Positions 1 through 12,838 of a stretch of 64,000 nucleotides of DNA are shown piece by piece; within the stretch, counting starts at the first letter, position 1, and each line of letters opens with the position of its first letter. Both the position numbers and the translations under genes were made by a program. This DNA comes from Sequoia sempervirens (Eukaryota; Streptophyta; Pinopsida; Cupressales; Cupressaceae), in the NCBI GenBank assembly GCA_007258455.2, contig VDFB02195886.1:70472-134471 (forward strand), written 5' to 3'. Under the pieces are notes generated by a model. That model saw only the letters and a program-made list of their open reading frames with translations. It searched no databases and was not told the DNA's origin.

Positions 1-316
1 GAATTTACTTAATTTTAGAATGATTCTTTCAATTTTTTCATCAAATTCATGATTTGGATTTGGCTAAATTTTATCTATATTTTGCAGGACTTCATTTCTT
101 TGGTGAACACAAATTCTAGCACACCCTATTGCGATTCTTTGGAACTTGTTGGATCAGTTGCTATGATGCTCTAGAACTTGTTGCTGCTATGCTCCAGAAC
201 TTGTACAATTGACTTGTCTCATTCCTTTTTTTGATCTTACATTCTGATGCATCACTCAACAATGCTTCGGGAAGCCAAAGGCCAAAATGTTACATTCTTC
301 TTCCTTCTTCTAGCTG

Positions 317-757
317 CATCTTTCAGTGATGCTCTGGAACTTGTTTGGTTGCTCTAGAAATTTTTGGTTGTTGTTCTGACTACATCTTTCGACGATGCTC
401 CAAAATTTTTGGTTGTTGCTCTGGTTGGATCTTTTGACAATGCTCCAAAAAATTTTGGTTGTTGCTTTGGCTGCATCTTTCGACGATGCTCCAAAAAAAT
501 TTGGTTGCTACTCTGACTACATATTTCAACGATGCTCCATAAATTTTTGGTTGTTGTTTCGACTGCATCTTTTGATGATGCTCTAGAATTTTTTGGTTGT
601 TGCTCTGACTGCATCTTTCGGTGATGCTCCAAAAATTTTTGGTCGCTACTTTGGTTGCATCTTTCGATGATGCTCCAAAATATTCAATCTTGTTACTGTG
701 TTTTGATTACATCTCTCCACGATGCCCCAGAACTTTCTCTTCTTCCACCCTGGATGC
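317..757. repeat. 46-bp tandem minisatellite
   Basis: About eight diverged copies of a unit containing CATCTTTCGACGATGCTCC followed by an A/T run and GGTTGTTGCTCTG. Unit starts fall near 383, 428, 474, 520, 566, 612, 658 and 710, so the period is 46 bp for most of the array. A degenerate outlier lies near 317, and related phrases (GATGCTCTAGAACTTG) occur at 165-203. Because 46 is not a multiple of three, the short open frames crossing this block on both strands are by-products of the repeat and not genes. Confidence 0.88.
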
Positions 758-839
758 ATTTTTTGGAAATGCCTCAATTTTTTGTAAACTTTTTCCTTTT
801 TTAGTATTTTGATTTTTCCTAAGTTTTGCACATGTCCAT

Positions 840-2960
840 CATTTAATTTTCTACCACCTCGAGATCTACTCCCTAATGGTCATTTCACCATATCATGTCA
901 AATCTTTCCATAATAAATGAAATTATTATGACACCCCTTTTTGTCATAATATTTTTTTCCACCATTTAAACCATCCCACCCTCGTCATTATTATTTGCCG
1001 CCACCCTCACCAAATCATGTAACTATCTGATTATGTCAATAAAGGTGAGTGATGCTCGATTTAATGACAAGATTTAAGGTGCATATGAATTTATTTATTT
1101 AAAGTTAGTAATTATTTTGAATAAAGACTAATTAATGTGCATGAACCATTCCCTCTCTCAATTTTGAAACCCTTTCCATTGCACGATTGATAGAAGTACA
1201 ACAATAGTTGTGTAATTTCCCATGAAAAATTGTCATGATTACTTAGTAAGGACTCACATAAGGTGATTAATTCCTCTTCCATTGGTTATATCAAAATTGT
1301 GTCCCTTTTCATCTATAATTCAATTAATTGAAGCAAGGAAAGTATTACAGAGCTCCGCAGAATTTGGCAAACCAGCAAGGGAAGAAAAAATGGGAGGAGC
1401 CAAGAAAAAGTCTGAACCAGCCTTGAGCAACTTAATTGTTGGCATTGAGCAATATTGTGGGCCTATTTCAAAAAGTCGGGTGGCTAGAATTCATGAATTT
1501 TTTTGAGGGGTATACAAAGTAGTTGGTAAAATAATTCATCAAGAATTTTGTAGATAGACAGACCATGGTGCATGGCAAGCAATTCTGGGGCAAAAATCGT
1601 TGCTCATCTTTCTGGTCTTGAAAATAGAGGAATTGATTTGAATGAAACTACCAATGTTACCTATCAAAGAATGGTATAATTATTTCATAGGGAGGGGGAG
1701 CCTCAACCTATAATCACCATAAGTACCAGGGGACAAAGCAAAGATTTCCATAGAATGTCTATTCCAAAACCCTGGAGAACTATTGTAGCCTGGATAATCA
1801 AATATTTCACCTGTGAAGGACAAATAACTACGGTAGTGGGACCCCCTTTCCATCTGCTAATTCATTTGTGTCATGGCATTAAGAACCTATTGATGGGTGT
1901 TTTTGCACTTCTCAACATGTAATGCATAAGTGCATCACCTCTCTTCAAAGGCAATCTCCTACAAACAAGTTGCAAAAAATTACCCCAAGGTCTCTCGGGT
2001 GTCAAGTCATGACTTGCTTGGAATATCTCAATGGATTCATGTGATTTTTTGGTAATCACAGGGCAGCCTTACATATGTTAAGTTGGAGGGAGGTTGGTTC
2101 TTCAAATGGAGTTCTTAAGGTATTAGAGTTGATGTACAATTGTTGCAAGTTCAGAACAATAGTCTAGAACTCCACTTTATCATCAAATTTGGCTTTACAA
2201 TGATGCCTGAACTTTTCCTAAATTACTATTTTAAAGAAAGGACAAAAGGGAAGGGGAAGGAGTAAGTTCCTAGACCTGAAACTACCGATGAACAGTGATA
2301 ATGGAGGATGCTACAGTGAACAACCTTCCTGAAACTAAGTTCCACTTAACCAAATCAACTAACAGTATCATGAAACTATTGTTATCTTCTAAGGTCTATA
2401 GATTTTCAACCATTCATTCACCATTAAGCATGAATAAGAGATAGATTTTAAGTGCAACAATCAATTCATGTTCAGACTAGCTTTACATTACTATTTATTA
2501 TCAATAAACAACAAAAAGGATGAACAAGGAAGGGAATCAACACAGCATAATTCTCCAACATCAATGAACAACATTCACTAATCTACTAAAGCATGCTAAA
2601 CACATGGAAAAACAAAGAAAATCTACTCAAATCTATTAACTATGAGGAGAAGAATCATGAAACATGAATGAAACTCAAGAATCCACCCAAAAGCAATGAA
2701 TTTCTATTAGAATTTTAGAAGCATGTCTTTACAACAACTCAACTCTCTCTTTGAAAATGAGACGAGACCCCCTATTTATAGTGTCCAAAAAAAATGAATG
2801 GCCAAGATTTAATCTGATTGTGTGGCCAAGATTCACTACAAATTAGGGTTTCACCTACCCCTTAATATTTTACAATTTAAACTACATTTCTTGTCTTCTA
2901 GCCTATTTTGTCATCTAGTGCTTGGTACTATAGCACTTTGTCTTCTAGCTGATTTCCTTT
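840..2960. other. Unclassified AT-rich DNA, no gene recognised
   Basis: No open frame above about 75 codons, no LTR ends and no protein motif that I recognise. The block at 1282-1506 contains a short open frame with a Lys-rich middle but nothing diagnostic. Probably very old repeat-derived sequence. Confidence 0.5.
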
Positions 2961-2967
2961 GCTACAG

Positions 2968-5900
2968 CTACATAGTGATAAATTCATCATTAATGACAGG
3001 GTTTCCCTCATTTTTCTTCACTGTGGCATACCCCACGAACTTTCCGATCAATGCTTGAAGTTTATTCCATTCCATTATGTCGGATTGGAGAACTTGGAAG
3101 GTCAAATTTTTGGATCTGTGAGAAATCAGCTCCCAATACTTTTTACTCTTTGACATATTCTTGATTAGTTGCTCTGATTGGGCAAAGGTTTGGGTGGAAA
3201 AATCCATAAAATTTGGTGCTAGTGTATTTGTAGCCCCGTTCTCCATCCTCTTATGGAAATAAGGCCTTATCTTTTTGGGGTCTAGCTTGACGACCGACAT
3301 GTTGTATTCCATCATGAGCTTTAAATATTCCTCATAGGTTGCCCAATGTTCCTTGACCCAATCCAATTCGAGCTCCACTTCATGGAGCATGCGCTCCAAG
3401 ACTTCTCTTCTATGATCTAGGCCTAATTTTCATGTCTCAACAAGCCAATGACATCTTTTTCCAGGGCCAACTCCTTTTCCCAAGTTTTCTTGGTCATTTT
3501 GAGGATAGTCTCAAGTTTAGGGTATGTAATCCTATACAATTCTGGGAAGTCAGTACAAAACTTCTTTGTGCATTCAAGTTGTTTTTGCACCTCTTGGATC
3601 TTATTGGTTGTTCTGACAACATGGCCAATGCTCATATCTCCGTTATAGAGTACTTGCCTAAACCAATCTTCAGTGGCCTTAGTCTAGTTCTTTATCCTCT
3701 CCAATTTGTTGAAGTGGTCCTTGGAAAGTAGCAGAGGAGTGGCCGACAACGTTGTGGGTATTTCCTCAGTAGAAGACCATTTTTGTATGTAGGCTATGAG
3801 ATCTACCACCTGTACCTTTAATTCCTCCTTAGAGGATTGATCCTTATTCATCTGGTGCACAATTGTGGCAACAGATCCCTAAAGATGATCGATCTTTTGT
3901 TCCCTTGTAGTTGTACCAAGGTCAATAGTGGAGATACTGTAGCTAACTCCTTCTCCTTTATCCATTACAAGAGTAACAATTTGGATTGTCCTCAATCTTG
4001 ATGCATCCATCGTGATATGGGATCGGATCCTTTTTTTTTCTCCTTCTTCACTCCTATCTGAGCTTGTGTTAGGATAGCTTCTATCCTTACTTTGGGTTCC
4101 ATGAGGATGGGAGTCTTCTTTTGCAGTTGTTTTCCATCCATTCAGGCATTTGAGATTCTTCCTTTGGTGATTCATGATCACCTCCCTCTCTTTGAATATG
4201 TTGGATCTCCCTTTCTTCATGGCTTATAGCTTCTTGTTCTATCTTCTCTTCTTCTTCATATGAGTCACAAATGAATATGGCCTTCTCTTCTTGTGACTCG
4301 GTAGTAGCTATGTTTTCTATGGGGCTATCTTCCCCTTCAAATGCCTTTTCTCCTTCTTCCTACCCATGCTTTTCCTTTGGGCTTCTTTTCATCTCAGACT
4401 CTTCTTCAGGCTTATCTTCTTCTTTAGCTTGCTCCTCTTTATCTTTCTCTTCTCTTGTGGGAGGCATTTCTTCTTCTTGGGTGAGGCTTGTGTCTTGTTC
4501 CTTGGTCGGAGGCTTCATAGACACCTCTGTATCTTCATCTGTATCTTTCTTTTCCTTAGAAGACTACCCTTCAACTTCTTCTCCAACGTCTTTGAGTTGT
4601 TGGGTCAACTCTTCCTCAAGCTCTTGATTGGAAGTGTCTACTATATATTTTTCACTGAGGTTTTCAACATCTTCCTTCGAGGATTGTGACTTTTCCTCTT
4701 CATTGGATAACTCATCAATGACAAAGTGTTGATGCTCTAGATGCTCATGGTAGTCATCTTCAGATTATTCATCCATTTCTTGGGTTGTCTCCCTCTCTTG
4801 TCTTTCCAGCTCTTCAAAAATTTGCATTTTCAGCTCCATTTTGGGTGGTTTTGTCTGAGGAGGGACAAGGAAAATGAAAACAACTTAAGCTAGAGCATCT
4901 TGCACTACAAGGTTCATCAACACTCTGAAGAGCTTCATAGGTTTTTTTTGCATGTGTCAGGAAAAAGGCCTTTGGGAGAGTGAGGATAGGAATTGTTGTT
5001 GCAAAGGCTATAGGAATTGCAGTTGATGGTAACATTGAGGAGGAAGAGAGTGGAGAGGTTGTGGTGGATGATGAGTATATCACCATAATGGGTGTAGTCA
5101 GTGAGGTGGAGACAAGGTGAATCGAGATGTCCACCATGGGTGTCGAGGAAGTAAGCAATGCTTGAGATGCTGGCGGAGGAGTGATAGCAGTGGCAGTGGT
5201 GGTGGAAACAATAATATAGGCAACGGGTGGAGACTTTGGTTGCTCTGCCCCTTCTTCCTCTCCCTTATGGAGTCTCTTGGATCATGGGAATCTTAGAGAA
5301 TCTTCCTAATTTCTTCACTTTCTTGGAGGTTTCACCCTCTGAGGCCTTCCTTGAGTATACCTTATGCTTTGGTTGGCACTCTAATACTTCATTTCTCTTT
5401 TTTGACCTAGTGGTGGGGGGAGATTTTGGAGTCTCTCTAGTTGGGGAAACAGCGGTCCCACTGTCTATTTCACTCTCAAGATCATCTTCGAGCTTACTGT
5501 ATGTTAAAGTTACTCCCTAGAGCTTCAACTGTGCGATTTACGCATCGATCCATTGTCTGGTTCTATGCTCCACTGGCTTTGTTAGGATATCTAGGTCATT
5601 GACCTCTTCCTCATTCCAATCAATCAAGGGTAATGGAAGGTTGGCTACAACATCGAACCTTAGATCTATAACAATGTTCTCATGATCCTCCACAATTTGA
5701 TCTAGGGCTGGGAACAATTTAACCGTTTTGATGAAGTGGGCGGTCATACGCATATAGTGTCTCATGCATACATCTTTGTCGTCTCTATAGTTAGCCTAGA
5801 AGTCTTCAACACTGTGCAAGTGGGAATATTCTCTTCTAACCATCTTCTTTAATTTTCCACATGGATCCATCCTTGGCTGAGAAATGTAAAGCTCTAAGTT

Positions 5901-8170
5901 ATATTCAATGATCTCCTTTTCAAAATACTTTGCACATTGGGATGCAGGAAGAGCATACATACCTTGCCCAAAGGTGAGAGGGTAGGGGATGCCTGACTAA
6001 TGTTTGTCACTCAAGAGTGTGTGTGCATGTTGCAACTGCCTGGAGACCTCTAGCAAGATCAATTGGTCATTTGGATATTGGGGTAGCTTATACGACCTCT
6101 CAGAGAAGCCTTATATCCTGATGGGTGCTTCCACAATACTGTGTCTCACTTTTGGGATGTGCTGATTTTTGCCTAAAATCACTATTTTTAGAAAAAATAA
6201 CGATTTAACTCTTGAGAGGCTCCATATAAAGGGTTTTAATTGAAGAGGTATAGATAAGACCCCCTTAAATCAAACCCCCTTGGATAGAACCCCTATAGTA
6301 TTAAATCATATCCACAATGGAGTCTCCTTCACAGCTATCAAAATATTGGCAAAAAACCACCTTTTCTTTACCTTTTGAGGGATTAAATAACATCATTTAA
6401 AAATTATATTTTTCAATATTTTAGACCTTGAAACTAGCTTTCCAACAAGTAGAGGTTTGATATATTTTCATTTTATCATGTATTTAATTTTTATTTTTTA
6501 CTAAACATAGGTTTTTTCTCTAAACATCAAGCTCTTTGTTGTGCAAAGATGAAAAAATAGTAAAACATTGTAAAAAAAATTCAAAAAATACCCATTCCCT
6601 AGTTATTGATTTCCTTGTTTCACCCATAAAAGAAAAATTGGATTTCAATATATACACAAAAATTTAGGTTGTACAAAACACACGTATGTCCAAATTATAG
6701 TTATAGTGACTTCAAAAATTAATTTAAAAAAAAAATGCAACAAAAAATTATGAAAAAATATCCTTTCCCTAGATATTGATGTTGAGAATCTATATTCCAA
6801 AAATTAGAATTTAATCCTTTCTAGGAAAAAATTATGTTGTACGACACAAACATTACTTTATGAAAATGTCATTTTCTATCTAAAACCAGTTATTAAAGGA
6901 GATGTTGAAAGATTCATGATTTATTTCAGAAAAAATTGAAAAAAAAAATATTTAGAATCTACACACAAACTTCCACAAATCACTAGTTCACATCATCTTT
7001 AAATTCTTTATGGTTTAGCTGCTATATGTCTCAAAAGATGAAGATTCAGTTAAAAATATTGATGTAAATGTCCATCTTGGGCAAAAAGTGAGACACAGTA
7101 TTGTGATTTCACCTTGATATAAGTGAACTTTGGGAATTGTATGAATAAAAATCCAAACCGATGGATGAATGCATGGGAACTATGAGTAAATCTCCTCTCA
7201 AAGTCCCCTCTGAGGAGTCTGATGATGTGCCTGATAAAGGTATCATTTATCCGGCAATAGTCCTTCTTGAAGTTTTGGTATTGGAGTTGTGAGTGCCTAT
7301 CATATACCTTTAGCTCTCTTCCTAGAGTTGGGCTCTATGCCACAAGTAGACCTCTATATGGAAATGGGTTAGCCAAAAGATATACCAAGTAATAATTCAT
7401 GTAAAACTACGAGGTTTTCTTGACCACCAGGAATTGTTGGTGTAGGTTCTCACTAATCATTTCCACCCAGTGAAATTTGTTTTCTCCTCGGATGATCTCT
7501 TCTATAAAGTAGAAAATCTAGTCTTGGAAGTAGGCCGCAGTAGGGATGCCCATGACTCTGCTTAGCAAAGTTACCAAGCCATGGTAGTCCTCATAGAAAT
7601 CACTCTTGAACAATTCTTGGGGTTCCTTGTTTGCACTGCCCCTTGTCTCTTTTAGCCAGTGTTGGTTGATTAATTTCTTGCATTTCAAGGGGTTGACCTT
7701 CCACATAATTTCTACATATTCCTTGGTAGTTTCCTCCATAGGGTCAAAGGTGGGGATGTGGAACATTCTCTCTATGGACTTGGCAGATAGGTCAACCAAT
7801 ACTTTTCCATCTCAGTCAACAATTCTTCTGGTTTTCTCTTAATAGGCCTCCATGTAGGCCATCACTAGCTTTGGAGCCACAAGAGTAGGCAGGAAATCGA
7901 ATGCCTTGGCCAAACCACTCTTTCTGATCTTTTTGGAATTTTTCGTAATGGGGTTGATGATGACCCTTTATTTGAATTCATCTATATCAATATGTCCCAG
8001 GTTTGTATCTGTAACTGTATCCCATTTTGCAGTAACCTTGGAAGAAACCTTTGTCCAATGGAATTTGTACTTCATCTGATGTTTTTCTTCCTTCCCCTCA
8101 ATGCTTTGGTTGTCTTCTTCCCCTTTTCCTTCTGTGCAGACGCCCCCGATGGTCCTGCAGTTGATTCCAT
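2968..8170 (-). pseudogene. Large degenerate gene of unknown family, split by a TIR element
   Basis: Minus-strand coding traces can be followed from a candidate ATG at 8170 (MESTAGPSGASAQ, then Lys-rich) down to 2968. Pieces in order: a conserved-looking block at 7518-7990 (residues such as VDLSAKSIERMFHIP and LLSRVMGIPTAAYF); a block at 7140-7500; a TIR insertion at about 6107-7124; a block at 5538-6100; Ser/Thr/Pro-rich and Lys-rich stretches at 4810-5520; a strongly acidic Glu/Lys low-complexity stretch at about 4220-4850; and a helical, charged C-terminal part at 2968-3900 ending PVINDEFITM. At least four frame changes and many in-frame stops make it a pseudogene. The N-terminal block faintly resembles plant transposon-associated proteins, but I cannot name the family. 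It is divergent from the pseudogene starting at 10755. A gag-like or transposon accessory protein is the main alternative to a host gene. Confidence 0.6.
6107..7124. mobile_element. Non-autonomous TIR DNA element, copy 1
   Basis: CACAATACTGTGTCTCAC at 6132 is matched by its inverted complement ending at 7105, giving a 22-bp perfect core inverted repeat around 974 bp. Similarity outside the core (CTTATATC...GGTG) suggests true ends near 6107 and 7124. There is no open frame of useful length and the interior is AT-rich, so it is non-autonomous. It interrupts the minus-strand pseudogene: coding traces resume on both sides. Related copies lie at 27.4-28.9 kb and 37.5-38.6 kb. The superfamily is unclear; ends resembling CACT(T)A hint at CACTA-like elements, but I could not fix a target-site duplication. 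Confidence 0.8.
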
Positions 8171-10754
8171 AAATCCTACAAGCAAAGACATAGTAAGCAT
8201 ATTCATGTGCAAAATAAGGGAAGCGTTAGCAAAATCCTACAAAACCAATGTTAGATCAATTAATTCATCTTTTAAGAATCATAACATTCATCACAAATCA
8301 TCAGTTTCCTTTTGTTCGAGGAAGATTCAACAATGCAAGCCCAGGGACGCAGGTTTCCCTGGGTTGGCAGTAGTTTTGGAGGAAGTTGTTGGCAGAAGGC
8401 GAAGAGGGCACAACGGCCCACATGTAGCCACCCACATCAACATTTATAACCAAAATGGGGCCCACCAAAGTGTTAGGTCATTTAGACATGTGAGTTTGAT
8501 CATTCTTGAGGTCTTTGGAAGTGATAGCTCAATCGTTTTAGGCGTGTGGGTCCAAAGGTTGCAGGTGTAGGTGGTTTCTTGGTTATTTGAGCTCTGTCGT
8601 TAGGAACGATGCTAGTGAGGAAAAATCCTGCAAATGAAATCCCACAATGTGAGACCCACAGTTAGGGAGGGCGGTATCCATTCATTTTGAAGTTCAATTC
8701 ATTCAACTGGATGTGGGTAGGGACCCACAGGAAGATGTAGGGTAACGACTGGTTGAAGATGACAGAGACAGGACAATAGCCCGCAGGTGATGGTCCGCAC
8801 CATCAAATCTTGAAAGGACATTGGCATGAGCTATTCGCTAATAGTTGGTCAAATGGCGGCAGAGGGGTCTGGTTCCACACAGCAGAAGGCAAGCTTGGCT
8901 TGGCTATTTAAAAACAACGGAAACAGGACGACATAACACAAGCGGCCACCTGTAATAAACCACCCACTCGCAACCTTAGTGATTTTTTGATGAATACTCA
9001 GGGAAAAGCTAGCATCAGGACCGCAAAGTGGACCGATAGAGACCATCAGTCATTCAGAATGGCGGACACCTAGCAGCGGTCCACGATTAGAAGACCGTAA
9101 TCACCAACCCACAAAGGGCTCATACTTAGGCATTTGGGCATGCAAGATGGTGATGAAAGATGTGTGATCCGTGACTCAGGATGGAGCAAAGGTTTCACAA
9201 TCTGAGATAGTCATGGAGATGGTGGTGAGGCGTCGGTGGAAACCTGCATCAAATGGTCAGTGGGAAAATTTTAAACGAACGATAGGGGTAACGAACAAGG
9301 CCTCTGCAGAACCTAGACGACAAAAGGCTCGGGTCAGATAGCCATTGAGGAATGACAAGAGGAAAGGTGTTATCCAGATACAAAAACCTATACTCATGGA
9401 CCTATGGGGTTATGAGGATCCCCGTTTGGCTTGTGAATTTCATTAAGTTCAAGGGGGCGACAAGGAGGTGGCATCCATTCGAATGAGTGGGCCCGCCAAG
9501 GGCGATGATAAGAGTTTGAACCTTGTCATTTGGAAAGCCGAAGTAACGGTAGCAAAGGTCATGTGGGAAACAAGGGCTTGACGACCCTAGTCAAGAACAA
9601 CATCCATGGTGTTAAGTTCTGCATGGCATCGAATGGCCATTTTTTGAAGGATTTTTAAATTTCAACACATGGGTTTTGTGCGGAGTGAAGTCTTCTAGCC
9701 AGCTTTAGGGTTTTCCCTTTAATATTTTAACAACTTTGAGAAAATCAACAAAAATCATATGACATGAACAATAGTGGAAAACCTACCTGGATACTCCATA
9801 AGAATTCGTGAAGAAATTGAAGGAAATGATGCTCGGATGGTGAAGGGATCATGCGGGTGCGAAGGCGGTGGAAGCAGGAGGAGCTTTGACAAGTTTCAAC
9901 AAGAATGTCGGTGAAAATGACCTATCAAATTTGTTATTTATATACCTTTTTCCATTAAATTCCTGTAATAAATTCTAGTATGGTGGCAGGCATGGTTGGT
10001 GGGAACAGATTTTGAAACAACCAACAGCAGGAACAATAGAGCCTGCAAGGCGAACGACACCCAGTGTTTGTCATTCGGAAAGTTGGCGCAAGAAATTGCT
10101 ATGAAGGATGTGGATCCCACAGTGTGGGTGGGCATGCCGACTCGATCACCGCAAGGAGGAAAAAATACAAACAACATTCTGCTAAGGGTGGCCTGCATGG
10201 TAGGACCCACAATGAACCAAAGATGTCAGTTTTGAATATCTGGGGAAACCTGCCAAAGGAACTCCACAAAGGACAAAGGCTTGAAAATTTCAAAGGTGGT
10301 GAAACTTGGTCAACTCAAGATGATAGCTTTAGGACTCCTTGACCACCCAAGATTCAAAATATGGGACACACAAAATGAGGCAAAAGTAGAAGCAACCCGA
10401 CAAAAGTGAAAAAGAGAGGGTCCCCGTTCTGAACGGGGCGTGGGTGTTATAGGCACAACAAAACCCTTCTCTTAGGGTTAATTTACCAGCCTTTTTGTAT
10501 CATTCAATTATCTCCATGATGGAAAAATACAAATTTGGGATAGGGCCCCTCAAACATCATGACCTTATACAGTTGATATGCAAGTATCATTTTAGCAAAA
10601 TTCCATAAAAGAAGTGGCAAAAGTTTCTGTGAAAATTTGAAAAAGTGGAGTTTGAAAGACCACTTGAGGAGGGAAAGTCCTCTAAAAAAAAGAACAATAT
10701 TTATAAGAACCCTCCTTTGAGGCCTTAGGTGCTCCTGAATCCCAACAGACCTCA
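8171..10754. other. GC-richer spacer between divergent pseudogenes
   Basis: Base composition here is clearly less AT-rich than in the neighbours, with recurring phrases such as GTAGGACCCACAATG and AGGGACCCACAGG. A GC hairpin (CCCCGTTCTGAACGGGG) lies near 10423-10439. The open frame at 7992-8570 on the plus strand mainly overlaps the start of the minus-strand pseudogene. No recognisable protein. The position suggests a former regulatory region or the 5' part of an unrecognised element, but that is inference. Confidence 0.45.
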
Positions 10755-12838
10755 ATGGCTCCTAGCGGTGATGCGCTAGAAACTTTTCCAAATGTGTTAG
10801 AAACCCTAGGATAGTTAGGGGATGTGGAAATTGTGCATTCTCGATAAGAAGAAGAGCCTCCTTGCAAGAGGAAGAAGTAGACTAAAGTCACTTTTCAAAC
10901 AACCCCTCCTCTACAGAGAAGTAAGAGGTTGTCTACAAAGTCCAATGAAACCAGACCCTATGACATAAGAAGTACTTCCAAAAATAAAAATGCCAAGACT
11001 CAAACAAGGGTAGTGGAAACTGAAAGTCAGCCTAGTAGTGAGGAAATAAGTGAAATAGAAAAGCAGGTTGATCAATCCCCTAATGATGAGGAAAAGAGAA
11101 CGCCATCTCCAAAGGAGTAGGAGGAGGAAAAAGTATAGTTGCCACATTCTGTGGAGATTGAAGATAAACCTATGGGGGGACTTTCCCCTTTTCTTGACAG
11201 TATTGAAAATTTACTTGATATCGAGGAAAATCCACCTCATACTGACATGGAAATTCCCAATCCATCTTTCTCTATGGACACAAGGGATGTAGAATCTGGT
11301 CAGAAAGAGGAGGAATTAGAGAAATTGAAAACAAAATTTTTTGAATTAAAATCTAGGTTACAGAGTAATGAAGAACATATCACCCAACAACAAGAAGAAA
11401 TTGAGGCACATGTTGCAATTGTAAATAAAAGGGATCAAGAGAATGCAAAATTGACATTGCAGATGGAGCAAAAAGACATACTCATTGAGCAGTTGCAGTA
11501 CCAAATCCAATAATGGAATGAACAAAGCAAGCAGCATATGGTTGATCTATCTGAGAAAGACAAGCATATTCAAGGTTTGATAAACAATTTTATGCAATTC
11601 TTTAATGCTTTTGAAGAAGAAAGAAATAGGCAAGAAATTGAACTTAATGCTTCTATGAGTAGAATTGTGGAGTTAGAGCAGGATTTGCAAGAGAGTGACA
11701 CTAAGCCAATAATGGAACCCAAGGGGACAAAAATTGAACCAACTATTTTAGAATGGTTCTAGGTACATATAATCCCTCCATTATTGATGAAATTAATGGA
11801 GCGATGCTATTTTCTAAGGGATGTAGAATTTGAAAATAATAGGCTGAAAAAGGAGTTAGTATTGTTAAAAGAATCATTTCACAAAGCATATAAAGGTAAA
11901 CAAGATGCTTGTGAAATCAATGAGTTATTATTGGCTTGTAGAAGACCATCTAGGTTGTACTCTATGTTCGTCAATGAACAACTCCTAAGATGGAATTTAT
12001 TGAGAATTCGCCATAATTAGCCACATGACCTTGATGATAAAGAATTTGTTAAGATATTTTTTGAGTCAACTCCTAAACAACAAGATTTATTATGTGAATT
12101 CTTTATCCATAATTTTCTCCTAGAAGAATATACAAATTTATTTTTTTATTTGTTTGTGGGAGAAGTCCAATTGAGATCATTCTTGTCCACAATGCATAAT
12201 CAGATTCACTAGCAAGATTGGTCAAGGGAGTATGCATATGCAGAGAAAATTGTTGGGTTGCAAATGAGATACCCCATAGGAAGCCTTTCTATTTCAAGGC
12301 ACTATTTCTAGGCATTCAACTTAGAGAGAAGGTACAAATCAAGTACAATAATAACCTTTGGTTGTTCCATAATCACTTTCAAGATCAAGGACCAAAGTTG
12401 ATAGGGAAAGCTTGGCATGCATATGAAGAATGGTATACCCCTCTTCCTATGTATCTCAGAAAAGAGAGGTAATCTCACCTCTTAATATTAGATGGTCCTA
12501 CAAAAGGGAAGTATCCTTTACTGATATCCTTGAGAAATTAAAGGTTAATTGGATTGGAATGAGGTATAGACCTTCTCTACTTCTTTCACCACCCCCTACA
12601 ACATATAGCAATACAGACCCGAGTGATGACAGTTCTGCAAGATGGGTACAAAGGGTCATTTTTCATTAGAGATTTTTGAAGGAGCCAGAGGAAATGGATA
12701 CATAGGTAGATGAATTGTATGACCTCAGTGCCAAGTATGAGGAGATGAGTAAGAACTGGGGAAATGAAGGGAAGGGAACACACCAAAGAACAGGAGGACC
12801 TGCTCAGGCTTAGGAAGGAGAGGAAATGATGAGGTAAA
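10755..12838 (+). pseudogene. Degenerate coiled-coil protein gene, unknown family
   Basis: A single reading frame runs from ATG 10755 (MAPSGDALETFPNVLETLG) to about 12275, broken by in-frame stops. Two frame shifts follow, near 12280 and 12470, with recognisable coding text to about 12838. Codons 60-120 are Ser/Glu/Lys-rich. The segment 11280-11980 is strongly heptad-like (runs of Glu, Gln, Leu, Lys; for example KEEELEKLKTKFFELKSRL) and should form a long coiled coil. A C-terminal globular part (12280-12470) includes FKALFLGIQLREKVQIKYN and GKAWHAYEEWYTPLPMYL. Most early stops are TAG or TAA in places where Gln would suit the local sequence. It could be a host gene relic or a structural protein of an unrecognised element. 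It is divergent from the minus-strand pseudogene ending at 8170. Confidence 0.55.

Noticed and set aside
354..831. Open frames on both strands over the 46-bp repeat
   Set aside because: The repeat unit is not a codon multiple and the frames simply follow the repeat.
7992..8570. 192-codon plus-strand open frame, the longest forward frame in the first 10 kb
   Set aside because: It overlaps the start of the minus-strand pseudogene and has no domain or typical composition; the reverse-strand reading is better supported by continuity with downstream blocks.
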